Notes under the pieces: generated by a model
Told to the model about the DNA's origin: nothing
Database searches by the model: none
The model's input: only the letters and a program-made list of their open reading frames with translations
In this document: one piece after another, positions 42,439 to 51,937 of the stretch
How positions within the stretch are numbered: the first letter of the stretch is position 1
Layout: each line of letters starts with the position of its first letter
Translations under genes and position numbers: made by a program
Assembly: GCA_041395905.1 (NCBI GenBank)
Contig: JAWKZP010000017.1
Span: 57,216-121,215 of the forward strand
Direction of reading: 5' to 3'
Origin: UBA7803 sp041395905
Lineage (GTDB): Bacteria; Pseudomonadota; Gammaproteobacteria; Pseudomonadales; Azotimanducaceae
Length of the DNA: 64,000 nt

Positions 42439-44172
42439 ATGGCCAGCGCCATCGAAGTCGATGGGGTGCACAAGGCGTTTGCCGGCAAGGACGCGCTGCG
42501 CGGGATCCGCGCACGGATCGAGGCCGGGCAGCTTACCGGCCTGGTGGGGCCGGACGGCGCCGGCAAAACGACGCTGCTGCGTCTGATCGCCGCGCTGATG
42601 CGGCCCGATGCCGGCACGCTGCGGGTCGCCGGGCGCGACGTGGTGGCGGATTCCGCAGCCATTCACGAGCTGATCGGCTACATGCCGCAGCGTTTCGGCC
42701 TCTACGAAGATCTCAGCGTGCTGCAGAACCTGCGCCTCTATGCTGACCTCAAGGGCCTGGACGACGCGGCGCGGGCGGCGACCTTCGAACAGTTGCTGCA
42801 CTTCACGCGCCTGGGCGACTTTACTGCGCGCCCCGCTGGCAAGCTCTCGGGCGGCATGAAGCAGAAGCTTGGGCTGGCGTGCGCCCTCATGGGCCGCCCG
42901 CCGGTGCTGCTGCTCGACGAGCCGAGCGTCGGCGTGGACCCCATCAGCCGCCGCGAGTTGTGGGAGATGGTGCAGGCGCTGGCCGGCGAAGGCATGGCGG
43001 TGGTCTGGTCTACGGCCTATCTCGATGAGGCCGAGCGCTGCGAGTCCGTTCTGCTGCTCAACGACGGCGAGCTGGCCTTCTCGGGCGCCCCCCGGGAACT
43101 CACGGAGCGGCTGCGCGGACGCAGCTGCCGGATCGACGGGATCCGCAGCGACCGCCGTCGGCTGCTCACCCGACTGCTGCAGCGCGAAGACGTGCGCGAC
43201 GGTGTGATCCAGGGTGATGCCATACGTATCGTGCTCAGGGGCCCGGACGCGCGGGATGCCATCGACGCCGCCCTCGCCGGGCAGGCCGCGAGCACCGCGC
43301 TGGTGCCTCCCCGCTTCGAAGATGCGTTCATCGATCTGCTCGGCGGCGGCCCCGGCGGGCGTTCCGCCCTCGCCGAAAAGATGCAGCCGGTGTCGGGCGA
43401 GCGGGCCGTGATGGTGGAGTGCCGCAATCTCACCCGCCGCTTCGGCGATTTCACCGCCACCGACGACGTCTCGTTTGCGGTGCAGCGGGGCGAGGTGTTC
43501 GGATTGCTCGGCCCGAATGGGGCCGGCAAATCCACCACGTTCCGTATGCTCTGCGGGCTGCTGCGGCCAACGGCCGGGCGCGCGGAAGTGGCGGGGTTCG
43601 ATCTGCGCCGCTCGCCGGCGGACGCAAAACGCCGGCTGGGTTACATGGCGCAGAAATTCTCGCTCTACGGGCTGCTTTCGGTGCGTCAGAATCTGGAGTT
43701 TTTCTCCGGCGCGTACGGCCTGCGCGGCCACCTGCGGCGCGAGCGCATCGACGAGATGATCGAGGTCTTCGGCCTCCGGAGCTACCTGGACGATGCGCCC
43801 GACACCCTGCCGCTGGGGTTCAAGCAGCGCCTGGCGCTCGGCTGCGCGCTGATGCACCGCCCCGCGGTGCTGTTCCTCGACGAGCCGACCTCGGGCGTGG
43901 ATCCCATTACCCGCCGCGAGTTCTGGCTGCACATCACCGGTCTGGTCGCCAAGGGCGTGACGGTACTGGTGACCACGCATTTCATGGACGAAGCCGAGTA
44001 CTGCGACCGGGTCGCGCTGATCAATCGCGCGCGTGTCATCGCCCTCGACCGTCCCGACGCGCTCAAGGCCAGCGTCGCCGACGCCACCCTGCCGGAACCG
44101 ACCCTGGAGGACGCGTTCGTACGCCTGGTGGCGCGCTACGACAGCGCCGACGCGCGCCCGGAGGTCGCGTGA
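42439..44172 (+). CDS. ybhF: Tandem ABC transporter ATPase (YbhF-like)
   Basis: 577 residues with two nucleotide-binding domains in one chain. Domain 1: Walker A GPDGAGKTTLL, signature LSGGMKQKLGL, Walker B LLLDEPSVGVDP. Domain 2 (from about residue 330): Walker A GPNGAGKSTTF, a degenerate signature LPLGFKQRLAL, and Walker B LFLDEPTSGVDP. A fused pair with one altered signature is the YbhF pattern. It powers the exporter formed with the two permeases that follow. Starts one base after the preceding stop and ends in a GTGA overlap. Confidence 0.94.
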   Translation: MASAIEVDGVHKAFAGKDALRGIRARIEAGQLTGLVGPDGAGKTTLLRLIAALMRPDAGTLRVAGRDVVADSAAIHELIGYMPQRFGLYEDLSVLQNLRLYADLKGLDDAARAATFEQLLHFTRLGDFTARPAGKLSGGMKQKLGLACALMGRPPVLLLDEPSVGVDPISRRELWEMVQALAGEGMAVVWSTAYLDEAERCESVLLLNDGELAFSGAPRELTERLRGRSCRIDGIRSDRRRLLTRLLQREDVRDGVIQGDAIRIVLRGPDARDAIDAALAGQAASTALVPPRFEDAFIDLLGGGPGGRSALAEKMQPVSGERAVMVECRNLTRRFGDFTATDDVSFAVQRGEVFGLLGPNGAGKSTTFRMLCGLLRPTAGRAEVAGFDLRRSPADAKRRLGYMAQKFSLYGLLSVRQNLEFFSGAYGLRGHLRRERIDEMIEVFGLRSYLDDAPDTLPLGFKQRLALGCALMHRPAVLFLDEPTSGVDPITRREFWLHITGLVAKGVTVLVTTHFMDEAEYCDRVALINRARVIALDRPDALKASVADATLPEPTLEDAFVRLVARYDSADARPEVA

Positions 44173-45284
44173 GCGGCGCGGCGCGGCGCCTGCGGGCACT
44201 GATCCGCAAGGAGACCATCCAGATCATGCGGGACCCGGCATCGCTCATGATCGCGTTCGTGCTGCCGCCCATGCTGCTGTTTCTTTTCGCCTATGCCGTA
44301 TCGCTCGACGTGCGCGGCGTACCCTTCGGTGTGGTGCTCGAAAGCGATGCTCCGCAGGCGCGATCGCTTGCGGCAGCGTACGCCGCGACACCCTATCTCG
44401 CGGTGCGCGTGGGCCGCGACCGGCGGCAGCTGGAAACGCAGCTGGTTTCCGGACACATCAAGGGTTTCGTCGTGATCCCGTCGGATTTTACGCAGCGCCT
44501 GACACGGACCGACCGCGCCGTCATCCAGATCATCACGGATGGCTCGCAGCCGAACACGGCGGCGTTCACGGATGCCTACGGCCGGGGCGTGTTCAGTACC
44601 TGGCGCGCCGGCCAGGCTGGTTCCAGCCGCCAGGCTCCCACCGTGGAGCTGGAGCCGCGCTTCTGGTTCAACGCGGAGCTGGAGAGCCGCAGGGTCCTTC
44701 TGCCCGGTGCGATCGCCATCGTCATGACCATGATCGGCACCCTGCTCACGGCCCTGGTGCTGGCCAGGGAGTGGGAACGCGGCACCATGGAGGCAATGAT
44801 GTCGACGCCGGCCCGCCTGCTGGAGATGCTCATCGGCAAGCTGCTGCCTTACTTCCTGCTGGGACTCGCCACCACCGTGCTGTGCACCCTGCTCACCGTG
44901 GGCGTGTACGGGGTACCGCTGCGGGGCTCGGCGCTGGCCCTGCTGGGGCTGAGTGCCTGCTTCCTGCTGCCTGCGCTGGGTCAGGGGATGCTCATCTCCA
45001 CGCTCACCCGCAATCAGTTCCTCGCCTCCCAGATCGCCCTGCTCACCGGATTCCTGCCGGCCTTTCTGCTGTCGGGCTTTCTGTTCGAGATTCACAGCAT
45101 GCCCGCCTGGATCCAGATGCTCACCCGGATCGTGCCGGCCCGCTACTTCGTGGAAGGGCTGCAGACCCTGTTTCTCGCCGGCGACGTCGGTGCACAGCTG
45201 CGTGCCGATGCTCTGGCGCTGCTGTTGCTGGGCGCCGTGCTGTTCGCTGCCATCGCCCGCGCCACCCACAGGCGCCTCGACTGA
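44169..45284 (+). CDS. ybhS: ABC-2 type permease (YbhS-like)
   Basis: 371 residues. One N-terminal transmembrane helix (SLMIAFVLPPMLLFLFAYAV) is followed by a periplasmic domain of about 130 residues. A C-terminal bundle of five helices begins GAIAIVMTMIGTLLTALVLAREWERGTMEAMM and carries the ABC-2 motif. It forms a heterodimer with the next gene product. Start GTG 44169; its stop overlaps the next ATG (TGATG). Substrates are unknown; E. coli homologues influence drug and Na+/Li+ efflux. Confidence 0.92.
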   Translation: MSGAARRLRALIRKETIQIMRDPASLMIAFVLPPMLLFLFAYAVSLDVRGVPFGVVLESDAPQARSLAAAYAATPYLAVRVGRDRRQLETQLVSGHIKGFVVIPSDFTQRLTRTDRAVIQIITDGSQPNTAAFTDAYGRGVFSTWRAGQAGSSRQAPTVELEPRFWFNAELESRRVLLPGAIAIVMTMIGTLLTALVLAREWERGTMEAMMSTPARLLEMLIGKLLPYFLLGLATTVLCTLLTVGVYGVPLRGSALALLGLSACFLLPALGQGMLISTLTRNQFLASQIALLTGFLPAFLLSGFLFEIHSMPAWIQMLTRIVPARYFVEGLQTLFLAGDVGAQLRADALALLLLGAVLFAAIARATHRRLD

Positions 45285-46393
45285 TGCTTTACCGGCTCGC
45301 CATCCTGGTCGCCAAGGAGCTCATGAGCTACCTGCGTGACCCGCGTACCCGGGTGATCCTCATAGGCCCGCCGCTCATGCAGCTGGTGATCTTCTCTTTC
45401 GCCGCGACCCTGGAAGTGCGCAACGTCGACATCGCGGTCCTCGACCAGGATACGGGACCGCTGTCACAGACATTCATGGACCGCGTGAGCGCCGCCAGCT
45501 TCGTCGGCCATATCGTGCCGGTCACCGACGTGACCCGCCTGCAGGAGCTCATCGACCGCCGCGAAGTCCTGCTGGGGCTGCGCTTCGCGCCGGACTTCTC
45601 GCGCAGCATCGAGGTGGGGCAGGCGGCCGTCGTGCAGGTGCTGATCGACGGCCGCCGCGCCAACGCCGGCCAGATCACCCTGAGCTATCTGGCGGTGGTG
45701 GCCGCGCAGCTGGGCACCGAGCTGCACGAGCAGCGCCTCGGCGTCCGCATTGCCGACCCGGTGCTGACCCAGCACTGGTTCAATCCCAATCTGATCTACC
45801 AGTGGTTCATAGTGCCCGGGCTGTCCGGGGTGCTGGCCATGATGATCGCGCTGGTGGTCACGGCCCTGTCCATAGCCAGGGAGCGCGAGATGGGCACCTT
45901 CGATCAGCTTCTGGTCTCACCCATGACGCCGCTCGAGATCATCATCGGCAAGACGATTCCGGCGCTCATCATCGGCGCGGTGCTGGCCAGTCTGATGATC
46001 GCCGCCGCGGTGCTGCTGTTCCGGGTGCCGTTTTCGGGAAGCTTCGGTCTGCTGTTCCTGAGCCTGCTGCTGTTCATGCTGTCCGTGGTGGGCATCGGTC
46101 TGATGGTTTCCTCGGTGTGCCGCACTCAGCAGCAGGCCATTCTGGGCGCGTTCATGACCGCGGTACCGCTGATTCTGATTTCCGGCTTCGCGACGCCGGT
46201 GGAGAACATGCCCTGGTGGCTGCAGTACGCCGCTGAGGCGAATCCGCTCAAGCACTACCTGCTGATCATTCAGGGCTCGTTTCTGAAGGCCTTTCCGCTC
46301 CAGGAGATGCTGGCCAACTCGGCACCCATGGCGCTCATCGCGCTGGTCACGCTGAGTGTTGCGACACTGTTCGTGAAGAGCCGTCTGCAGTGA
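45284..46393 (+). CDS. ybhR: ABC-2 type permease (YbhR-like)
   Basis: 369 residues, the same architecture as the preceding gene: helix near 20-40, periplasmic domain (VRNVDIAVLDQDTGPLSQTF), then a helix bundle with SIAREREMGTFDQLLVSPM. Completes the cecR-ybhG-ybhF-ybhS-ybhR set. Ends 16 bases before the convergent trkH, with no clear terminator between. Confidence 0.92.
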   Translation: MLYRLAILVAKELMSYLRDPRTRVILIGPPLMQLVIFSFAATLEVRNVDIAVLDQDTGPLSQTFMDRVSAASFVGHIVPVTDVTRLQELIDRREVLLGLRFAPDFSRSIEVGQAAVVQVLIDGRRANAGQITLSYLAVVAAQLGTELHEQRLGVRIADPVLTQHWFNPNLIYQWFIVPGLSGVLAMMIALVVTALSIAREREMGTFDQLLVSPMTPLEIIIGKTIPALIIGAVLASLMIAAAVLLFRVPFSGSFGLLFLSLLLFMLSVVGIGLMVSSVCRTQQQAILGAFMTAVPLILISGFATPVENMPWWLQYAAEANPLKHYLLIIQGSFLKAFPLQEMLANSAPMALIALVTLSVATLFVKSRLQ

Positions 46394-46408
46394 CGGGCCA
46401 CTGCCCGC

Positions 46409-47848
46409 TCAGCCGCGCCAGTACGCCTTGGTGACCAGCACGAACACGGTCATCAGCTCCAGGCGCCCGAGCAGCATGGCGCCCGCCAGCAGCCACTTTG
46501 CCGCATCGGGCAGGGACGCGAAGTTGCCGGCCGGTCCGACGATGTCGCCGAGACCCGGGCCGACGTTGGTCACCGCGGTGACCGACGACGACAATGCGGT
46601 CACCAGATCCAGGCCCATGGCCGCCAGCGCCACGGTGAGCACGATCACGGTAAGGCCGATGGCGAAGATGAACGCAACCAGCGCGGAGGTGATGGACGGA
46701 TCGACCCGGCGGTTGTTGAGCCGCACCACGAACACGCCGTTCGGGTGAATGAGCTTGCGGATCTGCGTGGCAAACATCTTCAGCGCCAGCTGAATGCGGA
46801 AGATCTTCACCGACCCCGCCGTGGATCCGGAGCACCCGCCGGTGAACATGAGGAACAGAAATTCCGCGGCGAAGAACGGCCCCCACAACGTGTAGTCGGT
46901 GCTGGCGAATCCGGTGGTGGTAATGGTCGACACGACGTTGAACGTGACCACGGTGAATGCGCGACCGAGCGAGTACGCGGGGTCGTTCAGCAGCAGGGTG
47001 CTCAGTAGCGAGATTACCGCCACCATCAGCAGAAAGAACCGCACCTGCTCGTCGCGCACCAGCGCCCCGGGGCCTGCCTTGAACGCATGCACGAGTACCA
47101 GAAACGGCAGGCTGCCCAGCAGCATGAACGAGCTGCTGATCCAGAGCATGGCGTTGCTGTCGTACTTACCCATGGAGGCATCGGAGGTGGAGTAGCCGCC
47201 GGTGGAGATGGTGGTCATGGAATGGTTGATGGCATCGAACGCCGACATGCCGAACAGCCAGTAGAACAGAGCGCACAGCATCGACAGCCCCGCGTACAGC
47301 AGGCCGATCCGCGACGCGATGTCGCGCGCCCTGGGCAGCGACTTCTCGCTCCAGTCCGAGGATTCCGAACGGAACAGGCGCATGCCGCCGACGCCCACCA
47401 TCGGCAGGATCGCCACGGCCATGAGCATGAATCCCAGCCCGCCGACCCACTGCAGCAGCGAGCGCCACAGCAGAATGGCGGGCGACATCTCGTCCAGGCC
47501 GGCGAGCACGGTGGACCCGGTGGTGGTGATGCCCGACATGGACTCGAAGAAGGCGTCGGTGAAGCTGATGTGCTCGTGCAGAGCGATGGGCACGGACCCC
47601 GCTACCGCCGCGACGATCCATACCAGAGTCGTGATCAGGAAAGCGTGACGCGGCAGGATGTTGACGCCGCGCTGCCGGAACAGCGCGTACATGACCAGCG
47701 CCGGCACCAGGGTGAACGCGGCCGAGTCCAGGAACGGCTCGTAGTCGAGACCGCCGCTCCACCAACCCACCAGGGCAGGCACGAGCATCAGGTCGCCCAT
47801 GGCGATCATGGTCACGCTGACGACGAACAGAATGGGACCGGGCTGCAC
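46409..47848 (-). CDS. trkH: Trk-type potassium uptake channel subunit TrkH
   Basis: About 479 residues from GTG 47848, matching E. coli TrkH (483). Four M1-P-M2 repeats with selectivity-filter segments: SGITTTGSTV, STGGYSTSD, STITTTGFAST and TAVTNVGPGLGDIVGPAGNF. It forms the potassium pore in the inner membrane and works with TrkA, which is not in the window. The frame is open to an ATG at 47965, but that would add 39 residues that look non-coding, so the GTG is preferred. The 178 bases to the LRR gene hold no other feature I can support. Confidence 0.93.
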   Translation of the reverse strand: MQPGPILFVVSVTMIAMGDLMLVPALVGWWSGGLDYEPFLDSAAFTLVPALVMYALFRQRGVNILPRHAFLITTLVWIVAAVAGSVPIALHEHISFTDAFFESMSGITTTGSTVLAGLDEMSPAILLWRSLLQWVGGLGFMLMAVAILPMVGVGGMRLFRSESSDWSEKSLPRARDIASRIGLLYAGLSMLCALFYWLFGMSAFDAINHSMTTISTGGYSTSDASMGKYDSNAMLWISSSFMLLGSLPFLVLVHAFKAGPGALVRDEQVRFFLLMVAVISLLSTLLLNDPAYSLGRAFTVVTFNVVSTITTTGFASTDYTLWGPFFAAEFLFLMFTGGCSGSTAGSVKIFRIQLALKMFATQIRKLIHPNGVFVVRLNNRRVDPSITSALVAFIFAIGLTVIVLTVALAAMGLDLVTALSSSVTAVTNVGPGLGDIVGPAGNFASLPDAAKWLLAGAMLLGRLELMTVFVLVTKAYWRG

Positions 47849-48026
47849 GGCAGGAACGACTTCACCTTGGGCGAGCGCTACTGTATCGGCAATGCGCCGC
47901 GGCGGCCAATTGCGCGTGTGCCGCTGACCGGGCGCCGGCCGATTGCGCACGACCGGATAGGACATGCAAAGTGATGCGGATTGATGCACTCTCCTGCCCG
48001 TCGCATCAGTGCCGTGGGGAGGCCCC

Positions 48027-49073
48027 GTGAGCGTTCGCCAGCACAGCCCGGAGACCCAATGCGCGCGTGGCGGCGCAACGCCCGCCACAGCGCCGGCCCC
48101 GACGCTGCGCCTGATGCTGGTGCTCGTGGGGTGCCTGCTGATCCTGCCAGCGTTGCCAGGCTGTGAGCATCCCGACGGCGTTTCGGTGTACACGCCGGTG
48201 GAGCGGCTGCAGTTCGCAGATCCATTGCTCGGAGCCTGCGTGCGCGCCACCGCGGAGCGCTTTCAGTGGCCCACCGCCGGCCGCATGGAAACGCTGCACT
48301 GTACCGGCAGCGGCCAGCAGCGCATCGGCTCACTCGAGGGCCTGGAGGCGCTGCCCAATCTGCAGGACCTGAACCTCGCTCACAACGCGATCCGCGACGT
48401 GACGCCACTGCAGGGACTGAAAAAACTGGCACGCCTGGATCTCGGGTTCAACCGGATCGACCGGATCGAGGCCCTGCCCTGGGCCATGCACATCGACCTG
48501 AATCACAATCAGTTGAGCGATCTCGGCTGGGCATCGACGACCCCGGCGGTGCGGACCCTGCTGCTGGAGTACAACCAGATCGACGATCTCACGCCGCTGC
48601 GTGAGCTGCCCTGGCTGTCGGAGCTGCGCCTGAGCGGCAACCGGATCAGCCGCCTCGATGGTCTGGAACAGGCCGACCGGCTGAAGTACCTGGATCTGTC
48701 CAGCAACCGGATCGCAGAGCTCGGGCAGCTGCGCGGGCTGCGCCAGCTGACCATGCTGCAGCTGGCGGGCAACGTGATCCACGACGCCGGGCCCCTGGCC
48801 GGCCTGCTGGAGCTGCGCAATCTGGATCTCTCGAGCAACGCGGTTCGTGACGTCTCCGCCCTGGCGGGCCTCGCGAATCTCAAACTGCTGGACCTGTCGG
48901 ACAATCCGATCACGGACGTGTCCGCCCTGCAGGTCTTGAGCGAGCTGCACGAGCTGCGTCTGCGCAACACGCCGGATCTGCCGTGCGAGCAGGTGCTGCT
49001 GCTGTCGAAGGCCCTCGGCGAGCACGTCGTCAACGCCGGTTCGGACTGCTTCGCGGCGGACAGGCGGCCGTGA
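48027..49073 (+). CDS. Leucine-rich-repeat lipoprotein
   Basis: 348 residues. A signal peptide ends at lipobox ALPGC (LLILPALPGCEHPDG), so it should be lipid-anchored. From about residue 80 there are about ten 20-22-residue repeats of the form L..L.LDLSSNRI..L..L (LDLGFNRI, LRLSGNRI, LDLSSNRI, LQLAGNVI, LDLSSNAV, LDLSDNPI), an internalin-like LRR solenoid. C-terminal cysteines (LPCEQV, GSDCF) may form a disulfide cap. Role unknown; a binding scaffold on the envelope is likely. GTG 48027 follows GGGGAGG. Confidence 0.88.
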   Translation: MSVRQHSPETQCARGGATPATAPAPTLRLMLVLVGCLLILPALPGCEHPDGVSVYTPVERLQFADPLLGACVRATAERFQWPTAGRMETLHCTGSGQQRIGSLEGLEALPNLQDLNLAHNAIRDVTPLQGLKKLARLDLGFNRIDRIEALPWAMHIDLNHNQLSDLGWASTTPAVRTLLLEYNQIDDLTPLRELPWLSELRLSGNRISRLDGLEQADRLKYLDLSSNRIAELGQLRGLRQLTMLQLAGNVIHDAGPLAGLLELRNLDLSSNAVRDVSALAGLANLKLLDLSDNPITDVSALQVLSELHELRLRNTPDLPCEQVLLLSKALGEHVVNAGSDCFAADRRP

Positions 49074-49159
49074 ACGCATCCCCCGTGGGCCGCAGCCCGG
49101 TGCGGAACCTCGCCGGGGGAGCGCTCTCTAAAGAAGCGTATTCCGACGGGGAGAACCGA

Positions 49160-49873
49160 GTGGCCGGATCGCGTACGGCGCGCCTGAGCTCAATGAAGAT
49201 TGCCCTGGCGCTCGGCATGACGATCGTGCTGCTGACCGCGCTGACTGCGCCCGCTTCGGGCAGCAGCCCGAACGATCCCCAGCTCGAGGTGATCGACGGT
49301 GACACCCTCGATCTCAACGGTCGCACGCTGCAGCTGGCGGGAATCGACGCGCCGGAGCTCGGGCAGTGGTGCCTCGACGGCGATCATCTGTACGCTTGCG
49401 GCATGGCCAGCGCCCTGGAGCTGCACAAGCTCCTGACGCTGGAAACGGTCACCTGCTCGCCCGCCGCCCAGGGCGATGGCACCTACGACTGCCTCACGCC
49501 CCGCGGGCCGCTCGCCGAGCTGCTGGTAGAACAGGGACTGGCCGTGAGCCGCAGCGGCGGCGTGCTGAAGACGGCGGAAACCGCGGCACGCCGGGTGCCG
49601 CTCGGCATCTGGCGCGGCGCCTTCATCGATCCGGCGGACTGGCGCGACGGTACCCGACTGGATGCCGAGCGCGCAGCACCCGAGCCCTGTCCGGTGCTGG
49701 GCACGCTGATTGGCGCGGTACGCGCGTACCTGGTACCCACCGACGCCGACTACGCCGCGCTGGAGGCGCAGCCGGGCGCTGTCCTGGAGCGCTGGTGCAG
49801 CGACGAGCAGGCGCGCGCTGCCGGCTATCTGCACGCGGCCGGCCCATTCCTGCCGCGGCAAGTGGGCACCTGA
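49160..49873 (+). CDS. Secreted SNase-like (thermonuclease fold) protein
   Basis: 237 residues with a signal peptide (core KIALALGMTIVLLTALTAPASG). The SNase/OB-fold opening LEVIDGDTLDLNGRTLQLAGIDAPELGQWC is clear. LAELLVEQGLAV and a GIWRGAF segment follow, then about 60 residues of unknown C-terminus. The usual second catalytic arginine region is hard to place, so nuclease activity is uncertain. GTG 49160 has GGGGAGAA upstream; ATG 49193 is an alternative. Likely periplasmic. Confidence 0.8.
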   Translation: MAGSRTARLSSMKIALALGMTIVLLTALTAPASGSSPNDPQLEVIDGDTLDLNGRTLQLAGIDAPELGQWCLDGDHLYACGMASALELHKLLTLETVTCSPAAQGDGTYDCLTPRGPLAELLVEQGLAVSRSGGVLKTAETAARRVPLGIWRGAFIDPADWRDGTRLDAERAAPEPCPVLGTLIGAVRAYLVPTDADYAALEAQPGAVLERWCSDEQARAAGYLHAAGPFLPRQVGT

Positions 49874-49912
49874 GGCGTACGCAGCAACGCTATCGGGAGT
49901 ACACTGAGCCGC

Positions 49913-50938
49913 ATGAACCGTTCCTGGCTGGATAGCGCTCCGCGCGTACCGCTTGCCCATGTGCCGACCCCGCTGGTTCCTCTGGACCGGCTGTCGCAGG
50001 CACTCGGCGGCCCCCGCGTGTGGCTCAAGCGTGACGATTGCACCGGGCTCGCGACCGGCGGCAACAAGACGCGCAAGCTCGAATACCTGCTGGCGGACGC
50101 GCAGGCGGCCGGTGCGGATACCATCGTCACGTTTGGCGCCGTGCAGTCGAACCACGCCCGTCAGACCGCCGCCGCCTGCGCGGCGGTGGGGCTGCCGTGC
50201 CACCTGATTCTGACGCGCCGGGTGCGCTGGTCACACCCGCTTTACGAATCCAGCGGCAACGTGCTGCTGGACCGGCTGCTGGGCGCCACCCTGCACCTCG
50301 TGACACCGGACGCAGCGTCCGCCGCGGCCCGCGAGCTGACCGGGCGGCTCGAAGCCGAAGGCCGGCGCCCCTACGTGATTCCCACGGGCGGCTCCGATCC
50401 GGTAGGCGCGCTGGGCTACGCGCGCTGCGCGCTGGAGCTGCTCGAGCAGAGCCGCGAGCGCGGCTTCACACTCACCGACGTGATGCATGCAACGGCGAGC
50501 GCCGGCACCCAATCCGGTCTGGTTGCGGGATTCGCAGCCCTTTGCGGTGACGGCAGCCTGCCCCGGCCGCGGGTGCACGGCATCGACGTCTACAACCAGA
50601 CCCCGGAGCGGCTGAACGAGGCGGTGCTCACCATCAGCCGCGAAGCCCTGCGCAGGCGCGGCGCCAGCGGCGACATCGAGCCCGCGGACGTGCGGGTCGA
50701 CAACCGCTACGTCGGCGAAGACTACGGGATCCCTACCGAGGGCACACTGGAGGCCATCCGCCTCCTCGGCAGCACCGAGGGCGTGCTCATGGATCCCTGC
50801 TACTCGGGCAAAGGCTTCTCGGGACTGATCGACCGCGTACGTCGCGGCGAGTTTGCACATACCGAAGACCTGGTGTTCATCCACACCGGCGGCGTCGCGG
50901 CGCTGGCCGTGTACGACAACGCCTTCGCGACCGACTGA
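49913..50938 (+). CDS. PLP-dependent D-cysteine desulfhydrase / ACC deaminase family enzyme
   Basis: 341 residues of fold-type II. The PLP lysine is K52 in TGGNKTRKLEYL; the phosphate loop is ATASAGTQSGLVAG. VQSNHARQTAAACA is family-typical. Homologues split D-cysteine to pyruvate, sulfide and ammonia, or deaminate ACC or L-cysteate. The sequence does not settle which; the DcyD-like length and the nearby cysE make thiol metabolism plausible. ATG 49913. Convergent with the BKACE gene; the 70-base gap is GC-palindromic with no T-run. Confidence 0.88.
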   Translation: MNRSWLDSAPRVPLAHVPTPLVPLDRLSQALGGPRVWLKRDDCTGLATGGNKTRKLEYLLADAQAAGADTIVTFGAVQSNHARQTAAACAAVGLPCHLILTRRVRWSHPLYESSGNVLLDRLLGATLHLVTPDAASAAARELTGRLEAEGRRPYVIPTGGSDPVGALGYARCALELLEQSRERGFTLTDVMHATASAGTQSGLVAGFAALCGDGSLPRPRVHGIDVYNQTPERLNEAVLTISREALRRRGASGDIEPADVRVDNRYVGEDYGIPTEGTLEAIRLLGSTEGVLMDPCYSGKGFSGLIDRVRRGEFAHTEDLVFIHTGGVAALAVYDNAFATD

Positions 50939-51010
50939 AGCCGGCCGGCCGCTCAGGCATGCTCCCCGGCGCAGCGCGCGGCGGCCGGGTACTCGCGCAG
51001 CGGCCGGTGA

Positions 51011-51937
51011 CTAAGGCAGGCCCAGGAGCGACCGCGCCTGTTCCGGATCCGCCACGGGGCGCCCGCAGCGCCTCGCCAGGGCCACGGCCTCGCGCACCAG
51101 CGTGCGGTTGTCGCGCTCGCGGCAACCGCTCGGCTCCAACCCCACCTGCAAATGACCGCCAAGCGCCAGTGCCCGCTCGGCAAGACCCGACGCGATCACG
51201 TCGCCGCCCTGCAGCGACACCAACCAGGGCACATCGTAGCCATCGAGCATGCCCAGATAGGCGTCCAGCGAGGCCGCCGTGGGCGGCAGCCCGAAACCCA
51301 CGCCCGGACCGCCGAAGTAGAGCTTGATCATGGCGCCGGGCGGCAGACGCCCGGCCTCGAGGTAGCCCACCACGAACCTGAGGAAACCCGGTTCGAAGAT
51401 GGAGATGCTCAGGCCCACGCCCAGTCTGCGGCAGGCCTCCACCATGTAGACACCGTCGGCATAGGTATTCTGATAGACGAGCTCGCCCGGCCGCGGCGCG
51501 CCGTCGGGACCGAACCGGCCGATGTTGGTCGTGCCCGGATCCACCAGCCCCTGCGCCAGCACGCCGGCACCCGCAAGCGCCACGATGTGGGCGTAGCGCT
51601 GCTCGATGGAAATTCCCGGGCCGCCGCCGGCCATCGTGGGATAGAACAGCGCGTCGGGACGTTTGCGGAGCACGGCACGCCAGGCATCGAGGTAAGGCCC
51701 GGGATCGTGGCGTCCATCGCCGCCGAGCACGGGATCGTCGGTGTGATTGTGAATCACCGCGGCACCGGCTTCGAGACAGGCCAGCGCGTCGGCCGCCACC
51801 TCGGACGGCGTGCGCGGAACGCGCGGGTTCACGCTTCTCGGCAGGCTGCCGTTCAGCGCAGCTTCGATGATCACCGGATCGGGAGCTGTCACCCGCACCT
51901 CGTCGCCGACGCGCTCGCGTGACGCACGTTCAGTCAC
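51011..51937 (-). CDS. Beta-keto acid cleavage enzyme (BKACE, DUF849)
   Basis: 308 residues. A TIM barrel with zinc-binding HNHTDDP near residue 60 and the substrate segments YPTMAGGG and IKLYFGGPGVGFG. BKACE enzymes condense a beta-keto acid with acetyl-CoA to give an acetoacetate-type product and a CoA ester; the 3-keto-5-aminohexanoate enzyme of lysine fermentation is the founding member. The substrate here is open. The GTG at 51937 overlaps the GIY-YIG stop by eight bases. Confidence 0.88.
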   Translation of the reverse strand: MTERASRERVGDEVRVTAPDPVIIEAALNGSLPRSVNPRVPRTPSEVAADALACLEAGAAVIHNHTDDPVLGGDGRHDPGPYLDAWRAVLRKRPDALFYPTMAGGGPGISIEQRYAHIVALAGAGVLAQGLVDPGTTNIGRFGPDGAPRPGELVYQNTYADGVYMVEACRRLGVGLSISIFEPGFLRFVVGYLEAGRLPPGAMIKLYFGGPGVGFGLPPTAASLDAYLGMLDGYDVPWLVSLQGGDVIASGLAERALALGGHLQVGLEPSGCRERDNRTLVREAVALARRCGRPVADPEQARSLLGLP

